DNA of 33,417 bases from an uncultured Clostridia bacterium (GCA_947629745.1 CANREZ010000001.1:189181-222597), one strand, 5' to 3'; counted from the first letter of the stretch, positions 1 through 11,570 are shown. A program made the numbers and translations. Notes: generated by a model from the letters alone, not told the origin.

Positions 1-2
1 AT

Positions 3-3000
3 GCTAACGTAGATTACTTCGAGATCACATCTCGTGATGCAAATAACGGGACACTTGGCGTTGTCACATTCAATCAATTATACAAGTCTGGTGACAACTT
101 CTATCGTCTAAATCAAGATATAGCAGGCGCACGCGGGCAACGCGTGGCAAAGGTTAGCGAACAGATCACTTCTAACCCGAGCGATTATGTCACAATAACC
201 GACCGCGTATTTGACGGGCAATTGTATTTGGCCGTATTCGTGGGCGAAAACTTCAGGTCGACAAATTCTGTCGTCATCACTCTTTATGGCTATAATAAAG
301 AAGGCAATGTCGTCTACACAAAGGAGATAAACTTATTTGTTGTGGAATCCCCAAGGATTGTCATGGCTTATGAGAATATGAATTACGGCGTCGTAGCACC
401 AAATACTACTATGGACTTCGTAGCCGTGAAGTATGGATTCACGGAGGATATAGACTTCCGCGACTCAACTATCCTTAGAAATGGCCAAGTGATAAATAGT
501 GTGCTAAATAATAATTTTGAGATAGTACATCTATCGGGCAATAATTATAGACTGCGCGCAACCTCGGTGAATGTAGGAGACACTATCATCCTGCGTGCTC
601 GTGCTACAAAGATTGTAGAGGGCAGGATGCTACAGGCTGCATTCGAATTGGATATCAAGGTAGCGACATTCGTTATCGACCGATTCACTATATCTCAGGG
701 CACGGACGGCGTGCTGATAGACAATGGTTATCTGCATGGAATATTCGGTCAATCCTATCCAATGAATATCAAGCTTTATACCACCAACCCAAATATAGAT
801 AATTCCACAATGTTGACGGATAAGGCAAACGAATTTAGTACCAGTGACCATACATCATTTAAATATAGACTAAATAGTAATGATGATAACTATACAGAGC
901 TTGATAAACCTCAAGATAATACTAATGAGACTACGAGTTATGCAGGATTCTCCGCTACATACAAGGTGGCAGAGAAGAAATATTATCTGCGTAATACCGA
1001 TATAGATACCACCACACTTGTTAGTATCTACATCACATATGTTTACAACGAAGATGGTAGCATCACCATTGTCGATGACGCGTCAACAAATGGATTACTG
1101 TATAAATTTAGTCGAACTATCGAATTTGGATTCAATTGCTATAGGTCGAGCGACAACGAACATCCTGAGCCAATCGAGAGCGCAGATCAATTCCTCGACG
1201 CTATGAAGAGTGGCACTAGTGACTATATCCTGATGAACGATATTACGCTAACTAACTGGAAGCCAATTGACACCAACGTTAATAGCTTCGATGGCAATGG
1301 ATACTCTATCACAATCAATTCTTTTGATACATCAGAATTACCATCTGACACGACCAGTGTGAATGCCGGAATATTTGGCACAATCGCCGATGGCACTATT
1401 ATCAAGAACGTCATAATAATCGTCCCACCTACTACAGATAGTATTGAAGACGAGAAGGCTATTGCAAACCTCAATAATCCACAGAGCGTCACCAATCACA
1501 CATTCGACTTAGTGGCAGATATGAATGGTCACTCGACTATTAGATTTGGATTACTTGCCGGCACGAATAGAGGTAGCGTAACCAACGTGCAGATATCATA
1601 TATCGCAGGTAATATCCCATCATATAGAGGGGGCTATATTGATCAAACGCACTTAGATAGGACCTCATCCTTTGTGCGTGTGAATGCTCCTACAGAGGGC
1701 GTGCGTGCAAGCATCGGATTGCTCGTTGGAACGAACTTTGGTTATATCACCAATTCCAGTGTGGAAAATGTCTCCATCATCGGCGTTGGCTATGTCGGAG
1801 GACTAGTTGGTGAGAATGGCAATAAGATATCGTCATCATATTTTAAGGGTGGCAATATCCAGAATCAATCCACATCATCTCAGGAAGCAGGCACAGGTGG
1901 ACTTGTAGCATACAACAACGCTAATGCATCCATCACCTACTCCTATGCACTTGGTAGAGAGCAATATCCAGATATGTACTACACCGAGACCGTGCTAGAT
2001 AGGAATTATACTACTGGTAATGGCACAAAGGATATCTCAGGTATAGCAGATAATGAGAAGCAAAACTTCGCAGGGTCTAGATACGATGATCTAGATAGTA
2101 GCCTAAAGGGCTATCGTGCGATGAATAGCAGTATATCTGCCAATACTCCAGCAGGTGGATTCACCTATTACAATGCAGGATACATCACCAATTCTTATAG
2201 CAACATCCTAGTCAATGGTTCGGCATCTGCAGGATTTGTCTATCACAATACAAATAGTGGACAGATCACTGAGACTTACTCACTATCGTCCGTGAGACTA
2301 AATTCTACTACGCACTCACCATTCACAGGTAGAAATACAAATGGTAGTTACCTTGATGAGGGTAGTATCGGTAGTAGTTACTATCTAAAACTAGACAGAC
2401 AACCAATTTTAAACAATAAAAATGGCGAGGAAACTTATAGTGAAGACTTCGCTGATACCAATGGGGCAGATGAAAATCTAGTGATACTAGAGCATGCTAA
2501 CCCAATCAATTCCGCACAGTTTGCTAATTACACTACGTTCGCTGGTTTCGCATTCAACGATACCGATGCAGAGGAAGATATCCTCACATCTCGTGCAAGC
2601 GTCGTGTGGTTCATGCCAACGAGTTATGCGGATAGTAATACTATTGGAAATGGAGCAGAGAATTTCAAACGCTCTATCTATAGGTTTGGCAGACCAGAGT
2701 TGGTCTCAGCTAACCTCAAGACTATTTCTTATAGGAACTATGCGGATGACGTCATATACGACACATCCGATCCAGATAACGTGCCACAAGTGAATTACGA
2801 GTGGGATGAGAATTACATCATCGGCACTACTGTGGCAAATCCATACCTCATCCACAGTGCGTCAACATTTGATGAGCAAATGGTCAATGCTACTGCGCTA
2901 AAAGGTACAGGCCAAGCAGCAGCTACGAGCAATCAGTCAATCTTCACCCGTATGATAAACGATATATCCTATAGGAATGACGATGGCACGCAAGTACCTA

Positions 3001-6000
3001 TCAATACTTATACAATCAATTATCAAGGTATGCTCGATGGCAACAACATGACAATTAGTGATATAGGAGTTGTTGCAGACTTCACAGAGGAGGAAACCAA
3101 AGTCTCCAATATCACCGACCTTGGATTATTCGCTAAGATTACTCGTGGTATAGTAAAGAACGTAAATCTCGTAGTCGAATCAGTAGATGGCTCGGCTGTG
3201 AAATACGTGGGCTCGCTCGCAGGAGAAGTGGTCGATTCCTACATCTTCAACGTAGATATCACGGGAGGAGAAAATACTGTCATCCACGGACTAAATGCAG
3301 TCGGTGGAGCAATTGGTAGAGTTTCCGGCAAGAGCGAGATAGTCAATGTCTCGGCAAATATTAGCGCACAGGCACACATGTCAGTGCATAGGAATGACTA
3401 TTACAATGGTTACTCCGCAGTGGATACCACATACGAGAGTTATAATACAAATGGAGACAATATCTCAAGAGTATCCTACGTCGGTGGGGTAATTGGAATT
3501 GTCGACGTTACAGTTAGGTCAAATAGCGTAGGCACGGGCAGTAGGACCTTTGGTTCACGTGTGCGTGTTATCTCTTCTCGTGGCGCAATACTGACAGGTG
3601 AGAACGTCGGAGGACTTGTTGGATACCTAAGCGATTCCTCATCGATGAGCAATAGCTACTTTGTGGTAGACCCAACTACTTCTCCAAGGTTCTATGGCAC
3701 AAGGTCAGTCGGTGGAGCAGTGGCTGAGAATCACGGCACATTGGACCGCGTGTATATCGAGCACGTCGCATCGACGCAAAATACAATTGACCAATATTTG
3801 AAGAATAATGCAAGTAGAAACAATGTATATAGCACATCTAACTACAGTGAGCTATTCGGTTATAATACAAAGACTCAGATGCGTAATAGGAACGCTCACT
3901 ACGTGGGAGGCTTAGTCGGTATCAACATAGGTGGAGATATCGGCAATAGTTATAGCAAGGTGCCAGTAGTAAGTTACGATAGCTTGTACGCAGGAGGCCT
4001 AGTTGGTTACTCCATAGCAGGCTCTATCACCAATTCTTACACTACATCAAATGTCAGGTCAAACAAAGTAGCAGGTGGTCTTGTCGGCTACGTGTTATCC
4101 ACATACAATATTTCAACAGATGGGGATAATAAGTCCATCGACTTGTATATCTCGAATATCAGCGATTACATGCTGACAGAGAGCAATGAGAATATCGCAA
4201 AAGTGCCAACGCTTATCGATGGCAGCACAACACTTTCTATCACCGGTGGCGTGGCTATGAATACTTGGAACGAAGGAGATATCACAGGCCAACTCCCATA
4301 TGCATATGTGAAAGGTGCATTCGTCGGTGTCATCAATGATAATAAATCTAATGATGATATATCCTACGCACTCAGTACCAACCTCGTAGAGGATAGGGCA
4401 AGAGTGGAGGATAACTACTATGCATTTATCACCGGCCTTGACCCAATTGGTTATGAGGAGCAATCAGCAAGAGAGATCAACTTAACTCCAAAGACTGTAG
4501 ATACTAAGAATGTCAATACTCTATATACCGGTGGTCTAAAGGTGCGTGACGAAGCACAGCAGACAGAGACATACAATTACTACTTGTACAAGAATCTATC
4601 CGCTTACGCATCAGGCAGGTCGTACAGTGAGTTTGTAAGTAGAACCCTCACATATCTAGGCCAGAACGATTGGAACGACAAGAATTGGAATAATAAGGCT
4701 GAAGATGGGAAAATAGATTTCGGTAGTTTAGGTAGTGATAAGATAATTGCCAACGACATCTATGGAGTTTACTCCGATGTGTATTGGGATGGCATCAATG
4801 CTTCTACTGTCGGTACGGACAATTTCGTGACGCCACATATCAAGCAAGAGACCTACAAGAGTGTGGTCTATGTGTACAACGAAAAGGATCTAAATACTCT
4901 TCGCGACTACGTGGATAGCGAATTCATCATCATGAACGACATCGAATTGCAGCATCCATGGGTGCCAATGACCGAACCATTCATGGGCACACTCCGTAGT
5001 AGTGACGGGCAGCATTATAGTATTTCGAATGTAAATATAGTGGATTGTGCTAGCGAAAATGTTGGATTCTTTGAGACAATCTCAGGCGCTACACTAAAGG
5101 ACTTTGACCTCGGTATCAATCAGATTACAGCAAAACCAGCTGGGGATATCAAGTCACAGAATGTCGGCGGCTTAGTAGGAAAGATAGTTTCCGGCACAGG
5201 CAGCATTATCCAGAATATTAAGGTGTATGGCATATCCGCTGTATCAGCAGATGTAACGGGTATAAAGGATGGCAAACTAAATGGCCATGTCACTGCAATC
5301 AATCCTCGCTCACTTGGTGGAGTGATTGGTCTATCCCAGAGCGTCACAATAGATAGCGTGACAAACGAGGGCCTCACACTAAATGCTTATTATGACAATA
5401 ACTTTGGCCCACAGACAGGTGCAAATGCGGGAGATATCCAGGCAAACGATATAGGTAGTGGTACTACAGGAATATCCAATATCGGCATCGGCGGTATCAT
5501 TGGTTATGCTAATAATAGTTCACCAAATCCATCTGTCTATGGCACAATGGATGTAGATGCGGTGAAAAATGCCGAGATCAAGCCTCAGATATATGTATCA
5601 GGTAGTGCTGAGGTAGGCTACAATTCATCTATAGGTGGATTGATTGGTCACTTCTCCGAGGCAACACTGATGTTTAATAGCGAGATAGATGTAAATGGAC
5701 ATGAAATCTCCAAGACAGATATCATAGGAGCCCTTGCTACTAAATATAAGGATAGTAATCTAGATAGCTCTTACAATGTATCCAATATCACAGTGGATGC
5801 AACGAATCTTAGTGTGGCAAGTGGCAAAGACTTGCGCCTAAGTGCAGGCATAGGCTACTACTCAGTCACACAGTGTGCAGAGAATAACGCAGTGATGCAG
5901 ACTGCAGACTTTAGCGGTGACGAGATTAGATTGGATGTCACAATCAGTGACTCTCACGTGAAATCATCAGCTACTACACCATCCGCACAACTAGTCGGTG

Positions 6001-9000
6001 GCGCCTTTGGTAGACTGGATATCACTTGTAACAATGGTGTATCTGTCGACAGCGCATCAAATACCATAAATATTGATACTAGTGCAAAGAGATATGTCGT
6101 CGGTGGTGAAGTTACGAATGTTAAGTTTACTACTTCAAAGGAAGTAAACGACATTGGTGGTTTTTGTGGATCTATCAAGGCAATTGTAGATACAGTAAAT
6201 ATTCAGCAGGTATCTATTACTGGTACCAGCACTAATAACAAAGTAGGTCTCTATGCAGGGTCTACCTATGAATATTCATCTACCAATATTGATATATCAA
6301 GTAACTCCTCTTCTTTGGAGATAACTGGTAATGCAGATGTTGGTGCTTTGATTGGAAATGTAGATGGCACAGCAATTAGTGATTGTGGCGTACAGGCAAA
6401 TATAACTTGCGGTGGCGCACATTATTTTGGTGGTCTAATTGGAATAGTAGATAGTAGTAGTTTGATCACTAGATGTTATGTAAATAACAATTACAAACAA
6501 CATAGTGAAGATAATGAATTTGCAGGCAGCTTTGGTGGAGCATTTGGATATTTAAATAATGCAATAATAAGTAACGTTAGCGCAGGCGGCACTATTGCTG
6601 CTGATACGGAAAAAACAATTGACTTTGACAAAGCAGGAGGATTTGTATCATCCATTGGTCAAGTTGTGCAAATAAATTATTGTTATACTAACACACCGCT
6701 CCAAACTATAGATAGCGACACATTAGCAGGATTTGTGTACAGTGTTTCAGATCCATATTCAGATATAGATCATTGTGCCACAACTTCTAGTATGGTAATC
6801 TTAGGAGATGTTGACACTAATATATATGGTTTTACTGGCAGCAAGGTCCATGTTAACAATAGTTTTACTTCCGCTCATGTGATGTATCATCATGCTTACA
6901 GTGAGGAAGCAGGTAATTTTACATATGAAGTCTTTGGAGATATTAGTGGAGAGAATAACACTTATGTTTCCAGTGTTATTTCAGAAAAATTCCATGTTAC
7001 AAATATTAGTGATGCACAGGCCGTAGAAGTACCAGATGTAAATCTTAGCCAAGTACATGTATTTACTGATACCCATGATATTAACAAGGGTATTAAACCA
7101 TTTGTGGTGGCAGATACAGATATTGGCGAATGTGCTGACGACTGCGTGTACTTCATGAATGGCAATAATGTGACAGCAACTTCTCTTCCAATGAGGTCCA
7201 TGATCGTTGGAGCAAGCAGTATTCCAGCTACCTTTGAAAACAATGGTGTCATCATACATAGCAGTATTGGTCATGATACTACAATAACCAACCATGGTAT
7301 CTTAGATACAATTACTGCAACGACCGATACTGCAACCAGCTATAATGTAACTCTAAATGATCAACAAGCAAACTCCGTGGTCTATAGGTTGGCAGCAAAT
7401 AGCTTATCTACAGACGCAGCAGGGACATTCGAGGAAATCAGTGTAACTACTGCAAACGTAGGAGATAATACCATTCTCCACAACTCAATAATTGGCGAAA
7501 CAATTGTATTAAAGCAAAATGGCTCAACTAGTTATGTAGCAGTTTCGGGAATTGTTAACCAATCTATCTCTGAGATAATGAAATATAGCAATTCTTCAGA
7601 TTACACTTATGTATTCGACCCAATAGATGTATTCTATCTATCGATAAATGAGAATGGTACGTACAAGACTCCAGCTCTTCGCTGGATAACCAATGTGGAG
7701 TATTGGAATGATATAGATTCTAGCGCAGTCAATCTAGATGTAAATGAAATCAATGCATACACTGTATCAGACGGCGAGGAGCTATATGCAGCATTAAAGA
7801 ATAACGACAAAGACATAGTGCTGACCGAGGATATTGACTTATCCGCCAAGATGTCCAAGCCAATTTCAACATTCAATTATTCGATAGAAGGCAACGGCCA
7901 TAGCATATTACACTTAACGATGGCAGTAGGGCATATAGCAGCATTTATATTAGAGGGTGATCCTACAATTACCAACCTTGGTTTTGAGGATGGATATGTA
8001 TATAGTGGTGGTCCTTATGCTTCAGGTTTGATGTTCTCTAACTATGGAACTATTAACAAAGTGTTTGCAGATAGCCTTGAGGTTCTTTCACCAATAGGTA
8101 TAGCTAGTGGGCTTGTAGATCGTAACGAGAAGTCCATAACCAACGTCTATGCAGTTAATAACAGATTGTGGGAGGATACTAACCATACTGAGCATGCAGA
8201 TAATGGAATATTTGGTTTATACGCCGATGGAGTTTTACGTAGTAATGCAACGAATGCTACATTCGAAACATCTTATTCCAGTTTCAAGGATGTGAAAACT
8301 TGTGACAGTGATAATTGCACAAATGTCTATGGTTACGTTGATGAACAGAAGTTACAAAATGACGACCTAGGATTTGACTGGATGGCAACTTGGACACGAA
8401 ATAGTGTGACAAACGATGGCACACCAATACTTATGTTCCAAGCAACATATTGGGCTGAGCGTGGCAAAGACGCCGTGCTTGGTACTGATGTGGCTGTCAG
8501 CGGTCATAATATTACTATTAAGACCAATACCGGTCTTGGCTGGTTATCATTCTGGACGAATAATATTGGCAATGAGCAATCCGGCGCAAAGTCTTTCTCT
8601 AATGGAAATGAGATTGTAGACTTTAACGCAAGTGATATGAAGATTTCTTCATCACCTGTGTATATTAAGAACAGTGGTGGCTCATGGCAGACTATTAGCC
8701 ATAGCAATAGTAATGATTACACAATAGGTAATCTCCGTACTGCATCTATTACAATAGAAAGTGACCTAGATATGAATGGTTCACTCTGGACACCTATGTA
8801 TGGTGGGTTAGCCTTCATTGGTGAATTCAATGGTAATAATAAGACTATTAGTCATCTAGCTACGACCACTAGATCCACTAAGTTTAATGAAGAACTTGAA
8901 AATATGAATAATGACTTAGCACTCTTCAACCGTGTGGGTGGAAGCGACCATGCCACAAATATCCATAATCTAAAGATATCTAATGCAGATTTCAGAGGAG

Positions 9001-11468
9001 TAAATTACATCGGTGGTGTGGTGGCAGATACTACATCTACTAATAACAATATTACTTTAGATAATATCACTGTGGAGAATAGTATCTTTAGAGGAGATAG
9101 ATATATCGGTGGTATTGGTGGCAGAGTTTCGCTCGATCTATCCGGTGGCAAGATTACTAACAACACAGTAAACGGCTGTACTATCACAGCTACTGGTGCT
9201 ACTGAGGGTGGTGCATTTGCTATACTAAATGGTACATCAAGCTATGCAAACGATCATACATGCATCTACAATAACAAAGTGCTATCCACTACGATTACAG
9301 GAAAATCTGTGATGGGTGGTTTCGCCGCACAGACATCCAATGTGTGGATCAATAAAACGGAGATAAGTAATGTCACTCTGTCAGCTACAGTATTCACTAC
9401 ATCTACTAGTTTCCAGTCCGGTCTTGGATTCGTGGTAGGAACGCTAGATTCGGGGTATATCACCCAATCAAGAGTGAATAACCCAATAGACGATGTGGTA
9501 ACTTCTAATGGAAGAGAAGTATTTGGCGCAATAGTTGGATATGCTTCCGGTGCAACTCTTGGTGAAAACACTGTGACAAGTGCACAGAGATTTGAAAGTA
9601 TTGCATACCTATGTCACACATCAGATGGCGTCAAAGTCAGGAACTTCTACACAGACGCTGCTTCTGGCAACCTCTATGGCTCATCTAAGCCAACAGCAAT
9701 ATTCCTAACTAAATTAGGTGGCAATTTCGTGGATAACACCTTGCCAGACAAAGTGGCAAAGAATACCTATATCTGGCAATCTGGCGATAACAGCACGATA
9801 AATCTAGAGAATGTAGATTTGCCATATAATCAAACTAATTTTGATATATATAGCGCGGATGATTGGAATATTTTAAGATATATATTGACGCTTGAATTTA
9901 CTGGGGATAAGACTACAGGAAATGCTGGTACATATCATGATGCTGATACATCATATACAGTTACTGTGAAGAATAGTATAAAACTTGAAGGTGGATTGTC
10001 TCATAATATGGTTGGTAACGACAGCTATAGATTCATAGGTACAGTGAGCGGAAACGGAGCAAAAGTAGTTACATTGAGTGTACCAGCAGATGAAGAGGCT
10101 GATAAACAAATGCTGAATGATAGCGGAAATACACAATTTGGATTATTCCCAAATGTTGCTAATACTAAATTTGATGCATTCTATTACGATTGTAATTATG
10201 ACTTCGCAAAATCGCTTGATAAAGACGACTTGACTATAGGTCAGTTGATTGGATACGGACAGAGAGTAACTATTAGCTTAGGGAAATACAATTTTGCTGA
10301 TATGACATATTTCCATAGTGGTGGATGTGTGGGGTCTATTGCTGGTAGACTATATTATGATATATTTACATCAAGTCTTGGATTTAGTAATATCATAAAG
10401 CCAGATACTATGACTACAAGAGATATAATGACTAATTCTTATAGCGTTGGATTGTATATCGGCGTATATATGTATTGGGGATCTCAACCAGGATCTCACA
10501 TACAAACGCTTTATACAATATATCCAGGTTATTCGTATGATATTTCTTCATTAAATACTTCATCAAATACAGACCCTACATCATTTTTAAATGAAGATAA
10601 ATTAAATACGTCAGAAACAAAAAATTTAGAAATTAATATGTATTCAAGAATAAGAATATATGATTCTGGAACATTAAATATCTCAAATAGATCATTCCAT
10701 AGCGCAGGTCAATATGAAGGAGATATAGTAAAAGTTGAATTATCCTTTAATAAAAGTGTAAATAATATTCGTCAAGATTATATCAATTTACAAAATCATC
10801 CTGGTGGTGGACCTAATCGATTTGGAAAAGAATATTCTTCTGATAACATAGGTGAATTCGAAAAAGCAGCTTATCAAAGTTATGGAACACGAACATATGA
10901 TGAACAATCAATTAATTTAATGAATGAAGATTATGGAATTCAACCAACTGCTATTGTTGGACCTGGAGGTGGAAATCAACCTACGAAAGCAGTATTATCT
11001 CAAGGATGGAGCGTGTCCTATTTTAAAAAGAATACATTTAAGATATATGATGTAGACAATGATCGTTTTGACTTAAATATGGAAGTATATGATAACGGAT
11101 ATTTATGGGAAATAGGTGAAGAAAGTGAAAAATTTTACACACAAGTAGATATTAAAGAAGGACACACTTATACAGTAGATTTTATGGATGAAAATATAGG
11201 ACAATGGGTAGGTATATGGCAATCTCCAACATACAAAACAGAAAGATACCCATCAGGTATAGTGACTACTCCACCTTCAGGAACTCCACTAGTAGGCGTA
11301 AATTCTTTATTAATTGGTCTTATCGATTATGATAAACTTTATTTATATTTTGACATTTTGGCAGATAAGAATGGAGAAGTAATGATTTTTGATTGGACTT
11401 ATGATATAAATAAGAGCCCTGGACCACGTAATGCTGAAGACAATTGTTTATTAATTCAATACCTCTAA
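3..11468 (+). CDS. Giant GLUG-repeat beta-helix surface protein, 5'-truncated by window
   Basis: The frame is open from base 3, so the tracked GTG start at 144 is an artefact; 3821 residues are visible and the N-terminus with any signal peptide lies outside. At least 20 GLUG-like motifs (GGLVG, GGVIG, GGLIG followed by a variable 'sYs' strand) mark a right-handed beta-helix-like fold, as known in IgA-protease N-terminal regions and Clostridia adhesins. They are grouped into about six cassettes. Each opens with a short helix (e.g. ESADQF, NEKDLN, SDGEEL), then an 'hMNDIxL'-type strand and a '(D)GNGxxI' turn, near visible residues 409, 980, 1640, 2606, 2915 and 3320. No LPXTG sorting signal or transmembrane anchor is seen at the C-terminus (ends NCLLIQYL). 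The last ~330 codons are visibly more AT-rich than the rest. Probable role: extracellular adhesin or surface scaffold (inferred). A terminator follows 2 bases after the stop. Confidence 0.85.
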   Translation, partial: ANVDYFEITSRDANNGTLGVVTFNQLYKSGDNFYRLNQDIAGARGQRVAKVSEQITSNPSDYVTITDRVFDGQLYLAVFVGENFRSTNSVVITLYGYNKEGNVVYTKEINLFVVESPRIVMAYENMNYGVVAPNTTMDFVAVKYGFTEDIDFRDSTILRNGQVINSVLNNNFEIVHLSGNNYRLRATSVNVGDTIILRARATKIVEGRMLQAAFELDIKVATFVIDRFTISQGTDGVLIDNGYLHGIFGQSYPMNIKLYTTNPNIDNSTMLTDKANEFSTSDHTSFKYRLNSNDDNYTELDKPQDNTNETTSYAGFSATYKVAEKKYYLRNTDIDTTTLVSIYITYVYNEDGSITIVDDASTNGLLYKFSRTIEFGFNCYRSSDNEHPEPIESADQFLDAMKSGTSDYILMNDITLTNWKPIDTNVNSFDGNGYSITINSFDTSELPSDTTSVNAGIFGTIADGTIIKNVIIIVPPTTDSIEDEKAIANLNNPQSVTNHTFDLVADMNGHSTIRFGLLAGTNRGSVTNVQISYIAGNIPSYRGGYIDQTHLDRTSSFVRVNAPTEGVRASIGLLVGTNFGYITNSSVENVSIIGVGYVGGLVGENGNKISSSYFKGGNIQNQSTSSQEAGTGGLVAYNNANASITYSYALGREQYPDMYYTETVLDRNYTTGNGTKDISGIADNEKQNFAGSRYDDLDSSLKGYRAMNSSISANTPAGGFTYYNAGYITNSYSNILVNGSASAGFVYHNTNSGQITETYSLSSVRLNSTTHSPFTGRNTNGSYLDEGSIGSSYYLKLDRQPILNNKNGEETYSEDFADTNGADENLVILEHANPINSAQFANYTTFAGFAFNDTDAEEDILTSRASVVWFMPTSYADSNTIGNGAENFKRSIYRFGRPELVSANLKTISYRNYADDVIYDTSDPDNVPQVNYEWDENYIIGTTVANPYLIHSASTFDEQMVNATALKGTGQAAATSNQSIFTRMINDISYRNDDGTQVPINTYTINYQGMLDGNNMTISDIGVVADFTEEETKVSNITDLGLFAKITRGIVKNVNLVVESVDGSAVKYVGSLAGEVVDSYIFNVDITGGENTVIHGLNAVGGAIGRVSGKSEIVNVSANISAQAHMSVHRNDYYNGYSAVDTTYESYNTNGDNISRVSYVGGVIGIVDVTVRSNSVGTGSRTFGSRVRVISSRGAILTGENVGGLVGYLSDSSSMSNSYFVVDPTTSPRFYGTRSVGGAVAENHGTLDRVYIEHVASTQNTIDQYLKNNASRNNVYSTSNYSELFGYNTKTQMRNRNAHYVGGLVGINIGGDIGNSYSKVPVVSYDSLYAGGLVGYSIAGSITNSYTTSNVRSNKVAGGLVGYVLSTYNISTDGDNKSIDLYISNISDYMLTESNENIAKVPTLIDGSTTLSITGGVAMNTWNEGDITGQLPYAYVKGAFVGVINDNKSNDDISYALSTNLVEDRARVEDNYYAFITGLDPIGYEEQSAREINLTPKTVDTKNVNTLYTGGLKVRDEAQQTETYNYYLYKNLSAYASGRSYSEFVSRTLTYLGQNDWNDKNWNNKAEDGKIDFGSLGSDKIIANDIYGVYSDVYWDGINASTVGTDNFVTPHIKQETYKSVVYVYNEKDLNTLRDYVDSEFIIMNDIELQHPWVPMTEPFMGTLRSSDGQHYSISNVNIVDCASENVGFFETISGATLKDFDLGINQITAKPAGDIKSQNVGGLVGKIVSGTGSIIQNIKVYGISAVSADVTGIKDGKLNGHVTAINPRSLGGVIGLSQSVTIDSVTNEGLTLNAYYDNNFGPQTGANAGDIQANDIGSGTTGISNIGIGGIIGYANNSSPNPSVYGTMDVDAVKNAEIKPQIYVSGSAEVGYNSSIGGLIGHFSEATLMFNSEIDVNGHEISKTDIIGALATKYKDSNLDSSYNVSNITVDATNLSVASGKDLRLSAGIGYYSVTQCAENNAVMQTADFSGDEIRLDVTISDSHVKSSATTPSAQLVGGAFGRLDITCNNGVSVDSASNTINIDTSAKRYVVGGEVTNVKFTTSKEVNDIGGFCGSIKAIVDTVNIQQVSITGTSTNNKVGLYAGSTYEYSSTNIDISSNSSSLEITGNADVGALIGNVDGTAISDCGVQANITCGGAHYFGGLIGIVDSSSLITRCYVNNNYKQHSEDNEFAGSFGGAFGYLNNAIISNVSAGGTIAADTEKTIDFDKAGGFVSSIGQVVQINYCYTNTPLQTIDSDTLAGFVYSVSDPYSDIDHCATTSSMVILGDVDTNIYGFTGSKVHVNNSFTSAHVMYHHAYSEEAGNFTYEVFGDISGENNTYVSSVISEKFHVTNISDAQAVEVPDVNLSQVHVFTDTHDINKGIKPFVVADTDIGECADDCVYFMNGNNVTATSLPMRSMIVGASSIPATFENNGVIIHSSIGHDTTITNHGILDTITATTDTATSYNVTLNDQQANSVVYRLAANSLSTDAAGTFEEISVTTANVGDNTILHNSIIGETIVLKQNGSTSYVAVSGIVNQSISEIMKYSNSSDYTYVFDPIDVFYLSINENGTYKTPALRWITNVEYWNDIDSSAVNLDVNEINAYTVSDGEELYAALKNNDKDIVLTEDIDLSAKMSKPISTFNYSIEGNGHSILHLTMAVGHIAAFILEGDPTITNLGFEDGYVYSGGPYASGLMFSNYGTINKVFADSLEVLSPIGIASGLVDRNEKSITNVYAVNNRLWEDTNHTEHADNGIFGLYADGVLRSNATNATFETSYSSFKDVKTCDSDNCTNVYGYVDEQKLQNDDLGFDWMATWTRNSVTNDGTPILMFQATYWAERGKDAVLGTDVAVSGHNITIKTNTGLGWLSFWTNNIGNEQSGAKSFSNGNEIVDFNASDMKISSSPVYIKNSGGSWQTISHSNSNDYTIGNLRTASITIESDLDMNGSLWTPMYGGLAFIGEFNGNNKTISHLATTTRSTKFNEELENMNNDLALFNRVGGSDHATNIHNLKISNADFRGVNYIGGVVADTTSTNNNITLDNITVENSIFRGDRYIGGIGGRVSLDLSGGKITNNTVNGCTITATGATEGGAFAILNGTSSYANDHTCIYNNKVLSTTITGKSVMGGFAAQTSNVWINKTEISNVTLSATVFTTSTSFQSGLGFVVGTLDSGYITQSRVNNPIDDVVTSNGREVFGAIVGYASGATLGENTVTSAQRFESIAYLCHTSDGVKVRNFYTDAASGNLYGSSKPTAIFLTKLGGNFVDNTLPDKVAKNTYIWQSGDNSTINLENVDLPYNQTNFDIYSADDWNILRYILTLEFTGDKTTGNAGTYHDADTSYTVTVKNSIKLEGGLSHNMVGNDSYRFIGTVSGNGAKVVTLSVPADEEADKQMLNDSGNTQFGLFPNVANTKFDAFYYDCNYDFAKSLDKDDLTIGQLIGYGQRVTISLGKYNFADMTYFHSGGCVGSIAGRLYYDIFTSSLGFSNIIKPDTMTTRDIMTNSYSVGLYIGVYMYWGSQPGSHIQTLYTIYPGYSYDISSLNTSSNTDPTSFLNEDKLNTSETKNLEINMYSRIRIYDSGTLNISNRSFHSAGQYEGDIVKVELSFNKSVNNIRQDYINLQNHPGGGPNRFGKEYSSDNIGEFEKAAYQSYGTRTYDEQSINLMNEDYGIQPTAIVGPGGGNQPTKAVLSQGWSVSYFKKNTFKIYDVDNDRFDLNMEVYDNGYLWEIGEESEKFYTQVDIKEGHTYTVDFMDENIGQWVGIWQSPTYKTERYPSGIVTTPPSGTPLVGVNSLLIGLIDYDKLYLYFDILADKNGEVMIFDWTYDINKSPGPRNAEDNCLLIQYL

Positions 11469-11470
11469 TC

Positions 11471-11500
11471 AAAAAAAGAAGGCTTTGGCCTTCTTTTTTT
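11471..11500 (+). terminator. Rho-independent terminator after giant surface protein
   Basis: An A7-GAAGGC stem pairs with GCCTTC-T7 around a short TTTG loop. It starts two bases after the TAA stop and ends in a T run. It separates the surface-protein gene from the germination operon. Confidence 0.9.
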
Positions 11501-11570
11501 ATGCGCTTATGGATGTGTTATATGCCTTTTATGTGGCTTTGATATATCGCTTATTTGATTGGTTATTTCC

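Noticed and set aside
144-146. GTG start of the first giant ORF
   Set aside because: The frame is open for 47 more codons to the window edge and no ribosome site precedes it; the gene is truncated, not started here.
4113-4463. 116-aa minus-strand ORF within the giant gene, and other shadows there
   Set aside because: Antisense to a strong coding frame, no ribosome site or recognisable domain.
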